From positions 1,612,001-1,676,000 of the forward strand of contig NZ_CP032101.1 in the NCBI RefSeq assembly GCF_003544855.1: a stretch of DNA of 64,000 nucleotides. Reading direction: 5' to 3'. The notes under the pieces were generated by a model. It saw only the letters and a program-made list of their open reading frames with translations. It was not told where the DNA came from and searched no databases. Shown here in pieces: positions 1 to 15,000 of this stretch. The position numbers and the translations under genes are program-made. The stretch comes from Malaciobacter marinus. Lineage in GTDB: Bacteria > Campylobacterota > Campylobacteria > Campylobacterales > Arcobacteraceae. Each line of letters opens with the position of its first letter. Positions within the stretch are counted from its first letter, which is position 1.

Positions 1-3000
1 TCACTACTTGTTTGTCCATTTACATTTACTTGAGCCTCATTTGCCCCATCTAAAGTTACTTCAATACCATTTGTAGAAGAGTTTAAATCATCTAATACTA
101 CAGAATAATCTGCCCAATCTGATGTGCCAACTCCCCCATCAAAATAGTCAACTCCATCATCACCACTTTCTAAAATACCATCATTATTTGTATCAGTTCC
201 AGCAATAAAAGTATCATTTCCACTTCCTAAAATAATAGAGTTATCTTCACTGCTTCCAATGACTTTATCATCTTTAGATGAACCTATAATATTTTGTATA
301 TTTAAAATAGTATCAATATCAGTAGTTCCACTACTATCAACAACAGTTTGAGCTTGTGTTGTACTTAGATTTACAGTTACACCATTTGTAGTATAATATT
401 CATAAGATACTGTATCTTCTTGAGCTGTATCTCCTCCATTTATGATATTAGTTTTATTATCTTCATTCATTTTAAAAGTATCAGAAGAACTACCACCAAT
501 TGCATTTTCAATATCTATTAAAGTATCAGTTTCAGTTGAAGTTGTAGCCTTATTTGTTTTAAAATCTACCTCAACAGCTACATTTTTTTCAATAAATGAA
601 GCTGTATCATTTCCAGCTCCTCCGTTTATTACATCATTCCCACCTTGTCCACTTAAAGTATCATCACCATCTAAGCCAACTAAGGTGTTTTTATCATCAT
701 CACCTGTAATAGTATCATTTCCATTAGTTCCTGTGATATTCTCCATATTTTTCAAATAATCACTTGTAACTACTGCTCCATCTTGATAAATATCAGCTTT
801 ATAATAACCTTGAGCATCTGCACTAGTTGACAAGTCAATTACTACTTTATCATCAGTACTATCAACATTTACTTCTTCATAACTAATACTATCTCCATTT
901 ATCTCACCACTTTCATCATCTCCACCATCAAATCTATTTGATACAGTAAGTTTTGAGATAAATGTATCATCATATTTAGAACCTATGGCATTTTCAATAC
1001 CATACAATTCATCAGTTCCTTCACCTGTTGCTTTATTATTAACAAAATCAACTACTACAGAGTTTGTTGCATTTTCATAAGTTACAGTATCATTTGTTCC
1101 TGAATCTTCAGTTTGTGAAAAACCACCATAAATATAGTCATTATTTGCTCCACCACTTAAAGTATCATCTCCAAAACCACCATAAATATAATCTACACCA
1201 TCTTCTCCAAAAATAGTATCATTATCATTTGAAGTTTGAGTATCATTAGAGTCTATATTATCTCCATATATAGTATCACCTTCTGTTCCACCATATATCT
1301 CATCAGCTCCAAGTCCACCTCTTAATTCATCTACTCCAGCTTCTCCATTTATATAATCGTCATTATCTCCACCATCAATAAAGTCAACACCACTTCCACC
1401 TTTAATAATATCATTTCCTGCTTCTCCATAAAGTGAATCTTCTCCAACTCCTGTTCCACCTAAAATAGAGTCATTTCCTGCTCCACCATAAATAGTATCA
1501 TTATCTTCTCCACCATCTAAAAGTTCATAATCAGTAGAAGACAATGCATTATCTGTATTATCTGAACCATAAATAATATCATCACCAGCTTCACCTTTTA
1601 TAGTATCAGTTCCGCCCTCTCCTTTTAGGATATTTTTAGAACTATCTCCTATAATTTTATCTTCATTTTGAGTACCTGTAATATTCTCAATATTTAAAAC
1701 ATTATCATCTCTTACTACAACATTAGAAGAGTCTTTTAAAAGTAAATCTTGTGAACTTAAATTTACATCTACATAATAGTTTGTTACCTTACTAAAATCT
1801 ACTGTATCTCCAACACTTGTATTATTTCCACCATTAATAGTATCAATTTCATTACTTGATGAAGCATCTTTTACAAAGAAAGTATCATCTCCATCTCCAC
1901 CTTGAAGATTATTACTATCACTATTTCCAGTAAATGTATCATCTCCACTTGTACCAATAACATTTTCTATATTTATTAAAGTATCGCTACCTTGTGCTAC
2001 ATTTGCAACTGTTACTGCTACATTATCTTTATTTGTATTACTTAAATCAACTACAATTTTATCACTACTATTTGTAAGCTTAGAGTAATCAACAGTATCA
2101 TTTTCATCATTGATATTTTCTATACCTGAATCTAAATCTTTTCCACCATCAAAAGTATTTGACTCAGTATTGTTTCCTTTAAATGTATCTGCATAAGAAG
2201 AGCCTATTACATGTTCAATATCAACTAAAGTATCAACACCTTGTCCTCCACCCACAGTTTGTGCAGTTCCATCAATACCTAAATCAACATTAACACCAGA
2301 AGTTGCATTATTATAATAGACTGTATCTCCTAGATTATCTACTCCACCATCTATATAGTCATCTCCAGCTCCACCTTCAATAATATCATCACCAGCTTCA
2401 CCTTTTAAAGTATTTTTATCACTATTTCCTGTTATTGTATCATTCCCTGCTGTACCTGTGATATTCTCAATAGATGTTAAACTATCATTTGCAGTAACAA
2501 CTAAATCATCTGTTATTTGAACACTATTTGTTTCTAAATTTGCAACTATTTTATCATCACTATCTAATAAACGTTTTGAGTAATCAACAGTATCTCCACC
2601 TAAACTATCAGTTATTCCTCCATCAAAACTATTATTTGCATTCTCATTTGAGTAGAATATATCATTATAAGCACTTCCAATAACATTTTCAATATCTGTT
2701 AAAGTATCATTTCCTTGTTCTACACTTATATTTTGTGAAATACCATTTAAACCTAAATCTACACTAACTGATGAGTTAGCTTTTGAGTATGAAACAGTAT
2801 CCCCTTTACTACTATTTATTCCACCATCTAAAAGGTCATCTCCTCTTCCACCTTCTAAAGTATCATCACCTGCTTCACCTATTAAAGTATTGTTTTTACT
2901 ATTTCCTGTTATTGTGTCATCTACTTGTGTACCAATAACATTTTCTATATTTACAATTGAGTCATTATTTGCATTTTTAACAAATACAGTAGATACTGTA

Positions 3001-6000
3001 AAATCTTCTGCTAAAGATACTTCAATAGAGTTTGATGTAAGTTTTGAATAATCAATTGTATCACTATCTTCTCCACCATCAATTGTATCACTTCCATCAT
3101 CTGCACTTGTAGCTACAAAAGTATCATTTCCAGCTTCACCTTTTAAGTTATCATCTCCACCTTTTCCTTCTAACTTATCAGCTCCACTATCTCCTTCAAA
3201 AAAGTTTGTTTCACTATTTCCAATTATTGTATCATCATTAGTTGTACCATTAATATTTACAATTGAATATACTTTATCTGTTGATTCTAAATTTGTAAAA
3301 CCATCACTTGTTAAATTACTATTTGATTTTAATACTTCTGAGTATATGTTTCCATCACTATCTGTTTTAGTTTGGCTTAAATCAACATATATTCTTTTCT
3401 CTTCTTCATAGTCAATTTTATTATATTCTCCAGCTTCAATAGTATGAGTACCATTTGTATCTAAACTACCTCCATAAAAAGTATCACTACCTTTTGTTGA
3501 GAAAAACTTATCATTTCCATTACCACCAATAAAAGTATCATTACTATTAGAACCTGTTAAACTATCAGCAAAATTAGAACCTTCTAGAATTTCAATACCA
3601 CTTAAATCATCTTGAAAATCAAATCCATCTTGACTTACTTCAACAGCATCTCTTAAATCAACAACTATACCTTTTAACGCGTCTGAGTAATCAACCTTAT
3701 CTTGTCCTTCTCCTCCAATAATAGTATCATTTCCTGCATTACCTTTTAAAGTATCATCTCCTAATGACCCATTTAAGATATTATTTTGTGCATCTCCACT
3801 AATAATATCATTACCTTTAGAGCCTATAATATTTTCAATATTTTTAACATAATCAGTTGTTCCATCATTTACATTTACAGTAGCATAATCACTATTTAAA
3901 GAATCAGTTGCACTTAAATCAACTTCAATATTTTTTGAAGAATCAAAAGCAGAATAGTCTAAAGTATCTGCATTACCATCTTCTTGACCTTCTCCTCCAT
4001 CATAATAATCATTTCCATCATTTCCAGAAACAAAATCATCTAAATTTTTGTCATAAATTCCAGCAATAAAAGTATCATTCCCCTCATTTCCAAATAAAGT
4101 ATCATCACCAGCATCTCCTGCTAATGTATCATCACCTTTTTTACCTTCAAGTCTGTTTTTACCCTCATCACCTATGATTTTATCATCATAAATAGTTCCT
4201 ACAATATTTTCAATGTTTGCTAATTTATCTTGTTCTGTATCTAAGTATGCAGTTGCATAAGAGCCATCTGTTTTTTTAAGATTAATATCTAAATTTGTAG
4301 TCTTTGAAGAGTAATCAATAGTATCACCAAATATTTCATCTGTTTCTCCACCATCAATTATATCATTCCCTGCTCCACCACTTAAATTATCATCTCCTGC
4401 TTGACCATATAACTCATCATCTCCTAAACCACCAAGTAAAGTATCATTTCCACTTCCACCAAATAGTTTATCATCTTCATAATCACCATCCAAAATATCA
4501 TCTCCAGCATTACCCCATAAACTATTTTTAAAAGCATCACCAGTTAATCTATCATCTCCAGATCCACCTTTAATATTTTCAATATTTACAACACTATCAG
4601 TAAATGTTGTGCTTCCATTAGTAACAGTAGCAGTTGTTGCTGTTGAAGTATCTAAGTCTAAATTTAGACTTTCAGAAGAGTTTAAACTACTATAATCAAC
4701 TGTATCAGAAGAGCCATCTTCTCCATCAATAGTATCTTCTCCATCATTTATACCTAAAATAAAAGTATCATTTCCACTTCCACCAAAAAGATTATCAACG
4801 CCACCTTTACCTTCTAAAGTATCATTTCCTGCTAAACCTTTTATTGTATTATTATTATCATCACCTATTAAAATATCTTCTTGAGATGATAAATCTGTAC
4901 CAATAATATTTGTAAAGTTTTTTATAGTATCGCTATGTTTACTTGTAGTAGCACTTGAATTACTTAAATCTACACTAACAGCTTCATTAAGACTTTCAAA
5001 AGAAAGAGTATTTATTCCCTCACCACCATCTAAATAGTCACTTCCAGCTCCACCATCAATAGTATCATCACCTTTTAAACCTAAAATAGAGTTATCTTCA
5101 CTATTTCCTATAATAGTATCTGCTTTACTATTTATATCAGAACCTTTAATATTCTCTATTTGACTTAAAGTATCAACTTCATCATTTACACCAAAGCCTG
5201 TCACACCATCAGTATCAATATAAACTCTATTTTCTGAATTTAAATCTGTATAGATATTATTTAAAGAGTAGCTATAATCTACCCAATCTCCACCATTTAA
5301 ACCAACAGTATGTGCTCCTCCAATTATCTGGTCATTACCAGCTCCACCAATAAAAGTATCATCACCTGCTTCACCTTTTAATTGGTTAGCTTCACTGCTT
5401 CCAATAATAGTATCATTACCATTTGTTCCTATTATATTTTCAATATTTGAAATAGTATCAGTTTGTTCAGTAGTTAAATCTTGTTTTATATTTGCACTAT
5501 TATTTAAAACTCCTGCAATATCGCTATTACTTAAATTAACTTCTAAATGATATGAAGAGTCATCAATCGCACTATAATCAATAGTATCTTTATCATCACT
5601 ACTTTCAGTTCCTGTTGTTTCAAAACCATTTATTACATCATTTCCATCCAATAAAGATGCAATAAAAGTATCATCTCCACTTCCTCCATATAAAGTATCT
5701 AAATCAGAAGAACCATCAATAACATCATCACCTGCTTGTCCATAAATAGTATCATTTCCAGCTAAGCCTTCAATTGTATCATCTAATAAACCTGCATGAA
5801 TAATATTAGCATTACTATTTCCTGTTAAATTATCACTATTTTTTGAACCAAGTATATTATCAAAACCTTGAATTAAATCATTACCATCATTTGTATTTTG
5901 TTTTGATGTAGTATTTGTTAAATCAACAGTTACTCCTGTTGTAGAGTTTTCAAAACTAATTGTATCATTTCCAGCTCCACCAATTAAAGTATTATCCTCT

Positions 6001-9000
6001 TCATTACCTTCAATTGTATCATCACCACTTGAGCCAATTACATTTTCAATACTATATAGTTTATCAGTTGAAGTTGTTCCATTATAGTTTTCATTAGCAA
6101 TACCATTACTTATACCTCTTAAATTTACATTTACATTTGAAGCATCTTCATAAGTTACTGTATCTGTTCCGCCATCTCCATAAATATCATCTGCACCACT
6201 TCCTCCATTTAAAAGGTCATTTCCTTCTCCACCTCTTAAATCATCTGCACCAGCTTGTCCATAAATTGTATCTTGACCTAAATTTCCAGTGATTTTATTT
6301 GAGTTAGAACTACCTACAAAAGTATCATCTTGTTTTGAACCAATTATATTTTCAAACTCTTCAATAGTATCAACACTTCCATCACCTGTTGATTGAGTTG
6401 CATTTAATACATTTGAATCAATTGTTTTATCATCTGTTCCAATATTTGCACTTATATTTGATGTGGCATTTTCAAAGCTAATTGTATCAACTCCATCTTT
6501 ACCATTTAGTATATTATTGTTACTATCTCCTTGAATTGTATCATTTCCAGTTGTTCCAATTACATTTTCAATATTTTTAATAGTATGCTCTTCAGAAGAG
6601 CTAATAATAGTAGCTTTTGAGTTTGTTGAACCATTTAATCTAATATTAACACCACTATTTATATTGCTATAATCAAGAGTGTCAATATCTTCTTGTCCAT
6701 CAATAATATCCCCTGTTAACTCACTTTGCTCACTATGGATTTTAAAAGTATCATCTCCACTTCCACCATATAATCTATCAGCACCAGCTCCACCAATAAT
6801 CTCATCATTACCACTTCCACCATCAATATAATCATCTCCAGCTTCACCACTTAAAGTATCATTGCCTTGCATACCCAATAAAGTATTCTTATTTTCATCA
6901 CCTGTGATTTCATCTTTAACAGTAGAACCTGTGATATTTTCAATATCTTTTAATGTGTCTGTTTCACTACTTCCAATAGTTGCTGTTGCTTCACCTAAAG
7001 TTAAATCAACATTTACACTCTCATTTCTATTTTCATAACTTACAGTATCACCAACTAAACTATTTGTTCCCCCATCTAAATAGTCATTTCCAATACCACC
7101 TAAAAGAGTATCATCACCACTTTGTCCATAAAGTGAATCATTAGCACCTTCACCTCTTAAAATATCATTTGAATTTCCACCTTTAAAAGTATCAGCGTTA
7201 TCTCCACCAGTAAAATCATCTTCATAGTTACTTCCATGAACTTCTTCAATACCTTTTAAAACATCTTCATTATTACTATTTGCTACTTTTGTTACTAAAT
7301 ACTCATCAGCATTTGCATTAACTACAACTTTTTTTGTCTCTTTTTCATAACTTACAATATCAATAGAGTTATCATCTCCACCAATTAAAGTATCACTACC
7401 TTTAGAGCTATAAAAAGTATCTGCTCCATTTAAACCTTCAATACTATTTGATAAATCATTTCCTCTTAAAGTATCATCATTACTTCCACCTTTAAGATTT
7501 TCAATATTGAATAAACTATCTGAAGTATTATTTGTATTTGTAGTCATATCCACTTCAACAGAGTTTGAATATGCTTCATAGCTTATTGTATCTACTCCTG
7601 CTTTTCCATCAATTACATTTGATGTTGTATCATTTCCTTTCATAATAAAAACATCATCTTGATTTGAACCATCAAAGTCTTCAATATTTTTAACAGTATC
7701 AATATTAGAAGAAGAGACACTAACAGTTTGTACAGCTTGTGATAAATCAACTGTAATACCTGTATTACTTACATTTGAATAATCAGCTTTATCACTTTCA
7801 TTTCCTACTCCACCATCAAATACATTATTTACACTATTTCCAATAAAAGTGTCATTTCCTGCTGTACCAATTGCATTTTCAATATTTTTCAAAGTATCAC
7901 TAGGTTTTGTTCCACCACTTATTACTGTTGCTATTTCATTTGATAAATCAACTACAACTTTATCATTATTTAAATCAGTCAATTTTGAATAATCAACAGT
8001 ATCAATAGCTCCTGCACCATCAAAAATATTTGCATTATCTATATTTCCAATAAAAGTATCATCAAAATTTGAACCAAGAATATTCTCTATATTTTTTAAA
8101 GTATCTGTACCAACACCTGCTCCACTTGCAGTATTTGTCGCACTATGTAAATCTACTACTACATCTCCTGTTGCATCTGAGTAGTCTGCTGTATCACTAT
8201 TTTCTCCACCATCAAGGAAATCATCTCCACCTCTTCCTTGTAAAGTATCATCTCCTTTTGAACCTAAAAGTGAGTTTTTATTTGCATCTGCTCTTAATAT
8301 ATCGTTATTAATACCACCTGTTATATTTTCAATATTTAAAATAGTATCATCAACATTATTTACACCACTTTGTAAATCAACATGAACTGAACTTGTATAA
8401 TTTTCATAAGAGATAGTATCCCCTTTACCACTAACCGTAGTATCGTGAGAACCTCCATCAACTCTATTTATCTCATTTTCATTTGACATTATAATAGTAT
8501 CATCACTACTAGAACCAACAACATTTTCAATAGAAGAGATTGTATCAGTTCCTATATCATTTCCAAAAGCACTATTATTTTGTAAATCAACTACTACTTT
8601 ATCATTTGAATTAGCAAAATTAATAGTATCACTACCACCTTCTCCACTAAAACTATTATTTAAACTATTACCCACAAAAGTATCATTTGCATTTGTACCA
8701 ATAACATTTTCTATATTTGTAATAGTATCTTTTACAAAAGTAGTTCCATTTGTCATGATTGCACTATTTGCATCAATATTTGCTACTTCGTTATTGCTTA
8801 AATTAACTTCTAAGTGATAAGAGGTTTGTGAAGCTTGTGTATAATCAATAGTATCTCCAATATTACTATTACTTCCTCCATTTATTACATCTTCTCCGTC
8901 ATTTTGTAAAGCAATAAAGGTATCATCTCCACCTTGTCCATAAAGTTCATCATTTCCAGCAGCACCAATTATTTTATCATCACCAGCTCCACCATCTATA

Positions 9001-12000
9001 TAATCATCTCCACCTTGTCCATCAATAGTATCATTACCTAAATTTCCAAAGATTGTATTATTATTATCATCAGCTTTTATTATATCTTTGTAAATACTAC
9101 CATTAATATTTTCTATGCCTTCTAATCTATCTTTTGCTCCAAAACCATCATTATATACGTTATAACCATTTGTATCTGGTGTAGTTAAATCAACTTCAAT
9201 ACCTATTCCTGCATTTAAAGAAGAGTAATCTACTGTATCACTATCTTTTGTTATATTTAAATTGCTATTTCCAGTAACACTCTCTTGTGTTTTAATATGT
9301 AAAGTTTCACCTTCAACTTTTACAGATGTATTATTAGAACTTGCAACACTATTTGCTTCAAAGATTTTTACTAATTCATCTAAAACCTCAGCTTTTGTTT
9401 TTAAAGCACTTGTATTATCAAAACTAATAGTTTGTCCGTTTACTTCAAAACTAATAATAGAAGTAAGAACTGCTATTGTAAGAGCATATCCACTGCCACC
9501 TCTTAAAACATCATTTCCTGCGTTTCCTATTAAAGTATCATCTCCGGCTCCACCTTCTAAAGTATTATTTGAAGTATTTCCTATAATAGTATCATTTCCA
9601 TATCCACCAGCAAGATTTTCAATATTTTTGATTATCAAATCTCCATCACCAGTTGATTGTATTGCATCTGTTTTTGATAAATCAACAGTAATGTCTTTTG
9701 CAGTATATTCAAAACTTACAAAATCAGCATCACCTTCCCCACCGTCAATATAATCATATCCAGAAGAAGCTCCTCCTCCTAAAAGTGTATCATTTCCTTT
9801 ATTACCAACTAAACTATTTGCTTGAGTATTACCTGTTAAAGTATCATTCTTTTCTCCCCCAATTACACCCTCAATACCATAAAAAGTATCTGTACCTTGA
9901 GAAGAACTAATATAGTGTGCACCATCAGAGATATCAATTACTAAATCTTCATTTTTTTCACTTGAATAATCTACTGTATCAACTTCACCATTTTCATTTG
10001 TATAAGATGATGTTCCATCTCCATCACCTGCTAAAATATCATCGCCTGCACCACCTGATAAAATATCACTTCCAGTTCCACCTAAAAGTATATCATCTCC
10101 TGTTTCTCCACTTAAAGTATCATTTCCCACTCTTCCTTCAAGTGAATTATCTGCACTATCACCTTTTATAGTATCATCATGGCTTGTACCAATAACATTC
10201 TCTATATTTTTTACTTGATGATGAAAATTATCACTTCCAACTTTTACATAAGAGGTGCTATTATCATTTAAATCTAAAGAGATAGATTCATTTAATAAAC
10301 TATAATCTAAACTATCTTTTCCTCTTGAATTATCAGCTTCATCTCCTCCATCAATAACATCATTTTTTCCATCATTAGAGTTAGCTGAAAACTTAAAAGT
10401 ATCATCTCCTGCTTGACCGTATAATTCATCAGCACCTAAAGCACCTTCAATCGTATCATCTCCACTTCCAGCAAAAACAACATCATCTCCACCTGCACTA
10501 TTTATAGTATCATTTCCATCTAAACTATAAATAGTATTTGCATCATTATTTCCTAAAATAGAATCATTTAGATTAGTTGTTTTAATATTTTCAATATCTA
10601 CTAAAGTATCACTTCCTGCACTACTATGTACATTTTGTGCATTTGCATTATCTAAACTTACAACCACACCTGTATGAGAACTTGAAGGATTAGTATTATT
10701 TGTAGTAATAGAGCTATAATCAACTAAATCTTGATTATCTCCTCCATGAAAAAGGTCATCTCCTTGCGCTGTAATAAAAGTATCATTTCCAGCTTCACCA
10801 TATAAAGAGTTATTTCCACCTTGAGCACTTAAGATATCATCATCACTACCTGCTTTAAAAGTATCATTTGAAGTTCCACCTATTAATGTATCTTTATAGT
10901 TACTTCCATGTACCTCTTCAATATTTGTTAAAGAATCAAGCCCTCCACTTTGTTTAATTACATCATAACCATTTACATTAGAACTTAAAGTAATAGAAGA
11001 GCTACTATTTTCATAGCTCATTATATCTTTTGAAGTTTGTGTTCCTCCATCTATTGTATCATTGTTAGAGCTTGAATAAATAGTATCATTACCCCCATTA
11101 CCATATAAAGTATTAGCTTGACTATCTCCTGTTATTGTATCATCGTTTTTACTTCCTTGAACATTCTCAATTGAAGTTAAACTATCAATATCTGAAGTTG
11201 CAATATTACTACTTGTATTAACAGTAGAGCTGCTATTTGACAAATCAACTACTACTTTTGAAGAACCACTATTTAAATATGAAAAATCAACAGTATCATT
11301 TCCTAAACCACCATCTAAAGTATCAGCACCACCTGCTCCACTTAAAGTATCATCTCCTAAAAGACCTTTTATAGTATTTGAGTTATTATCTCCTGTTATT
11401 GTATCGTTTCCACTGTTTGAACCAGTGATATTTTCAATTCCATATAAAGTATCTTTATCATCACTTCCATCATTTTCAAAAGTACTGTTATTGTTACTAT
11501 CAATAGTAACTGTTGCACCTTCACTTAAATTTACTACAATTTTATTTTCATTTGAGTAATCAACTGTATCAAAGCCTTCATCACCTCTTAATACATCATT
11601 TCCAGCTTCACCATAAAGTGTATCATCTCCTTTATTTCCATATAAAGTATCATCACCACTTCCACCATATAAAGTATCTTTTAAAGCTTCTTCATTTGTT
11701 GTTTCTACTGTTGCATCATCAAATCCACCATAAATAGTATCATCACCACTTCCACCTGAGATTCTATCTGCTCCATTTGCTCCAACAAACTTATTATTTA
11801 CATTATCATCTATATCACCAATAATATTATCAGCATAATTTGAACCAATGATATTTTCTATTCCATATAAAGTATCTACATTATTATAACCATCATTAGT
11901 TACTCTACCAATATTTAGTGTAGTGTCATCTTCTGATGCAACATTCATATCAACGCTAATTTGCCCAGAAGCATCCAAATATGTTACTGTATCATTTTCA

Positions 12001-15000
12001 TTATCATCATTTGCTACTACTTTATTGTTTACTATTGTTGCTTTTCCACCAATAAAAGTATCATCTCCATCTTTACTGGCAAATAAATCATTACCTTCTC
12101 TACCAATTAGTGTATTTTCACTATCATTACCAAATAAAGTATCATCTTTAGCTCCACCTTCAAGATTCTCTACTGTATTAATTTTTATATGTCCAGCTCC
12201 AACAGTATCTTGAACTTCACTATTTGCTAAATCAATTACAACTTTTTGTCCCAAAGCATCAATATAACTATAACTTACAAAATCTTCACTTCCAGCACCA
12301 CCTTCAATATAATCGAAGTTTAAAGCATCACCAGCGCCACCTCCTAGAAGTGTATCATTTCCTTCTCCACCAATTAAAGTATTAACCCCAGAAGTTCCTC
12401 TTAAAGTATCATCTCCACTTCCTCCAATTGCACCCTCAATAGAGATAAACTCATCACTTCCTTGACTAGCACTTATTACTTTTGAACCTTGTGAATTTAA
12501 ATCTATATCTAAATCCTCAGTGGCATTTGAATAATCAGCTGTATCTACTCCTTCTCCACCATTTAAAATATCATCATTGGCTCCACCTCTTAAAGTATCA
12601 TTTCCTTTTCCACCAATTAAATTATCATCCCCTGCTAATCCAATTAAAATATCATTTGAATCTCTTCCTTCTAAGGTATTATTTGAAGCATTACCAATCA
12701 AACTATCTTCATGGCTTGAACCTATAACATTTTCAATATCAATTAATGTATCATTTCCTTGTTCTGCACTAATATTTTGAGCAACCCCATCTAAGCCAAG
12801 ATTTACATTTACTGAACTTTGTGCTGTTTCATAAGATACAGTATCCCCTTTAGAGTTATTATCTCCTCCATTTAGGATATCATTTCCTGCTGCACCTTCT
12901 AAAATATCATCTCCAGCATTTCCTAATAAAGTATTATCTTTACTATCTCCAATAATTTTATCATCACCTTGAGTACCAGAAACATTCTCTATATTTTTTA
13001 TCTTATCATTTGAAGCATTTGATACTACTACATCAACTTGTGTAGAACCATCTAAACTAACATCAATTGAGTGAGTATTATCTAAATTTGAGTAATCAAC
13101 AGTATCACTATTTTCTCCACCATCAATAGTATCAACACCATCATCACCACTTTCTAAAATACCATCATTATTACTATCAATTCCTGCTATAAAAGTATCA
13201 TTACCTTTATTACCATTTAAAACATCATCACCTAATAAACCTTTTAAAGTATCATCACCATCATTTGCTATAAAAGTATCATTTGTATTTGAACCACTTA
13301 ATCTATCACTATTATTTGATGCTTTAATTATCTCTATATCAATTAGTTTATCTTTATCTCCAAAGCCATCATTTATTACTTGAAAGCCATCACTATTTGT
13401 ATCATTTAAATCAACAATAATCCCAGAAGTTGAAGAAGTATAATCAGCAATATCTTGTGTTCCATCACCACCATTTAAAATATCATTTCCAGCTTCACCA
13501 CTTAAAATATCATCATTTGATGAACCAAAAAGAGAGTTATTTAAAATATTTCCACTAATTGTATCTTTGGCATTTGATCCTATAACATTTTCTATATTTA
13601 CTAAGGTATCATTTTGAGTAGAGTCTTTAAATACATCTTGTGAGCTTGTATTTGATAAATTTACATTTATAGCTTTATTACCACTATAATCAACTGTATC
13701 AATATCTTCTCCACCATCAAGCAAATTATCTCCAGTAGAAGCTTTTAATGTATCATTTCCACTTCCACCATATAAAGTATCATCTCCTACTCTTCCATCT
13801 AAAGTATCATCTCCACCTTGTCCATTTAAAATATTTTTATCACTATTTCCACTTATCTTATCATTTTGAGCTGTTCCTATAACATTTTCAACTTCTGATA
13901 TAGTATCAAATTGTGTTCCATCTTTAAAAATATCCTGTGCACTAAGGTTTGATAAATCAACATCTATAGCTTTATCTACATCATAAGCAACTGTATCAGA
14001 ACCTATACCTCCAATAACTCTATTTTGTCCCAAACCTGCATAAAGAGTATCATCTCCACTTCCACCATCTAAAGTATCATTTCCAGTATTACCATATAAA
14101 ATATCATCATCTTCTTGACCTAAAAGAGTATCATTTCCACTTCCACCACTTATAGTATCATTTCCAGCTTGTCCCTCAAACTTATTATCTATATTATCAT
14201 CACTATCTCCAGTGATTTTATCATCATTTTTTGTACCAATAATATTTTCTATATCTACTAATGTATCTCTTCCATTATCTCCATCAATAGTTACTAAACC
14301 TTCATTTCGTGAAGAGTCATCCCCTAAGTTCATATCAACATTAATTCCACTTGTACCTGATACAATTGAGTAATCAGCTGTATCTGTATAGTGTTTATAC
14401 TCTGAAGAAACATTTGAACTAGAAGAAAAAGTCTCATTAGTTTCTAAGTAAATATTTGTGCCATCATGCATGATTTTACCAATATTTGTAGCCATAGAAT
14501 CACTATTGAAACTTGTTACTAAACCATCTAAAATTTCAGCTAGACTTGTTGTTGCACTTGCAATAAAACTTACAGTTACTCCTGCAATATTCAAAGTAAA
14601 TGTGCCATTATTTTGTGGTGTAATTGTTAATTTATAAGCATTTGTTCCGCCATCTAAAGTATCATTTTTACCTTTTCCTATTAAAGTATCATTTCCTGCT
14701 CCACCAGTTAAAGTATTTACCTCATCATTACCAATAATAGTATCATTTCCTGCTCCACCATCAAGATTTTCAACATTCTTAATAATAATTTTACCCTCAG
14801 ATGTATTTTGCTCTACATCATTTAAAGATAAATCAATAGTTATATCATTTGAAGTAAAAGCAAAACTTGCAAAATCCTCACCTAGTCCACCATCTATATA
14901 ATCAACTCCACTATTAGCACCAGAACCAAGTAAAGTATCATTACCATCATTACCAACTAAAGTATTAGCTTCTGTAGTACCTTTTAAAGTATCATCACCA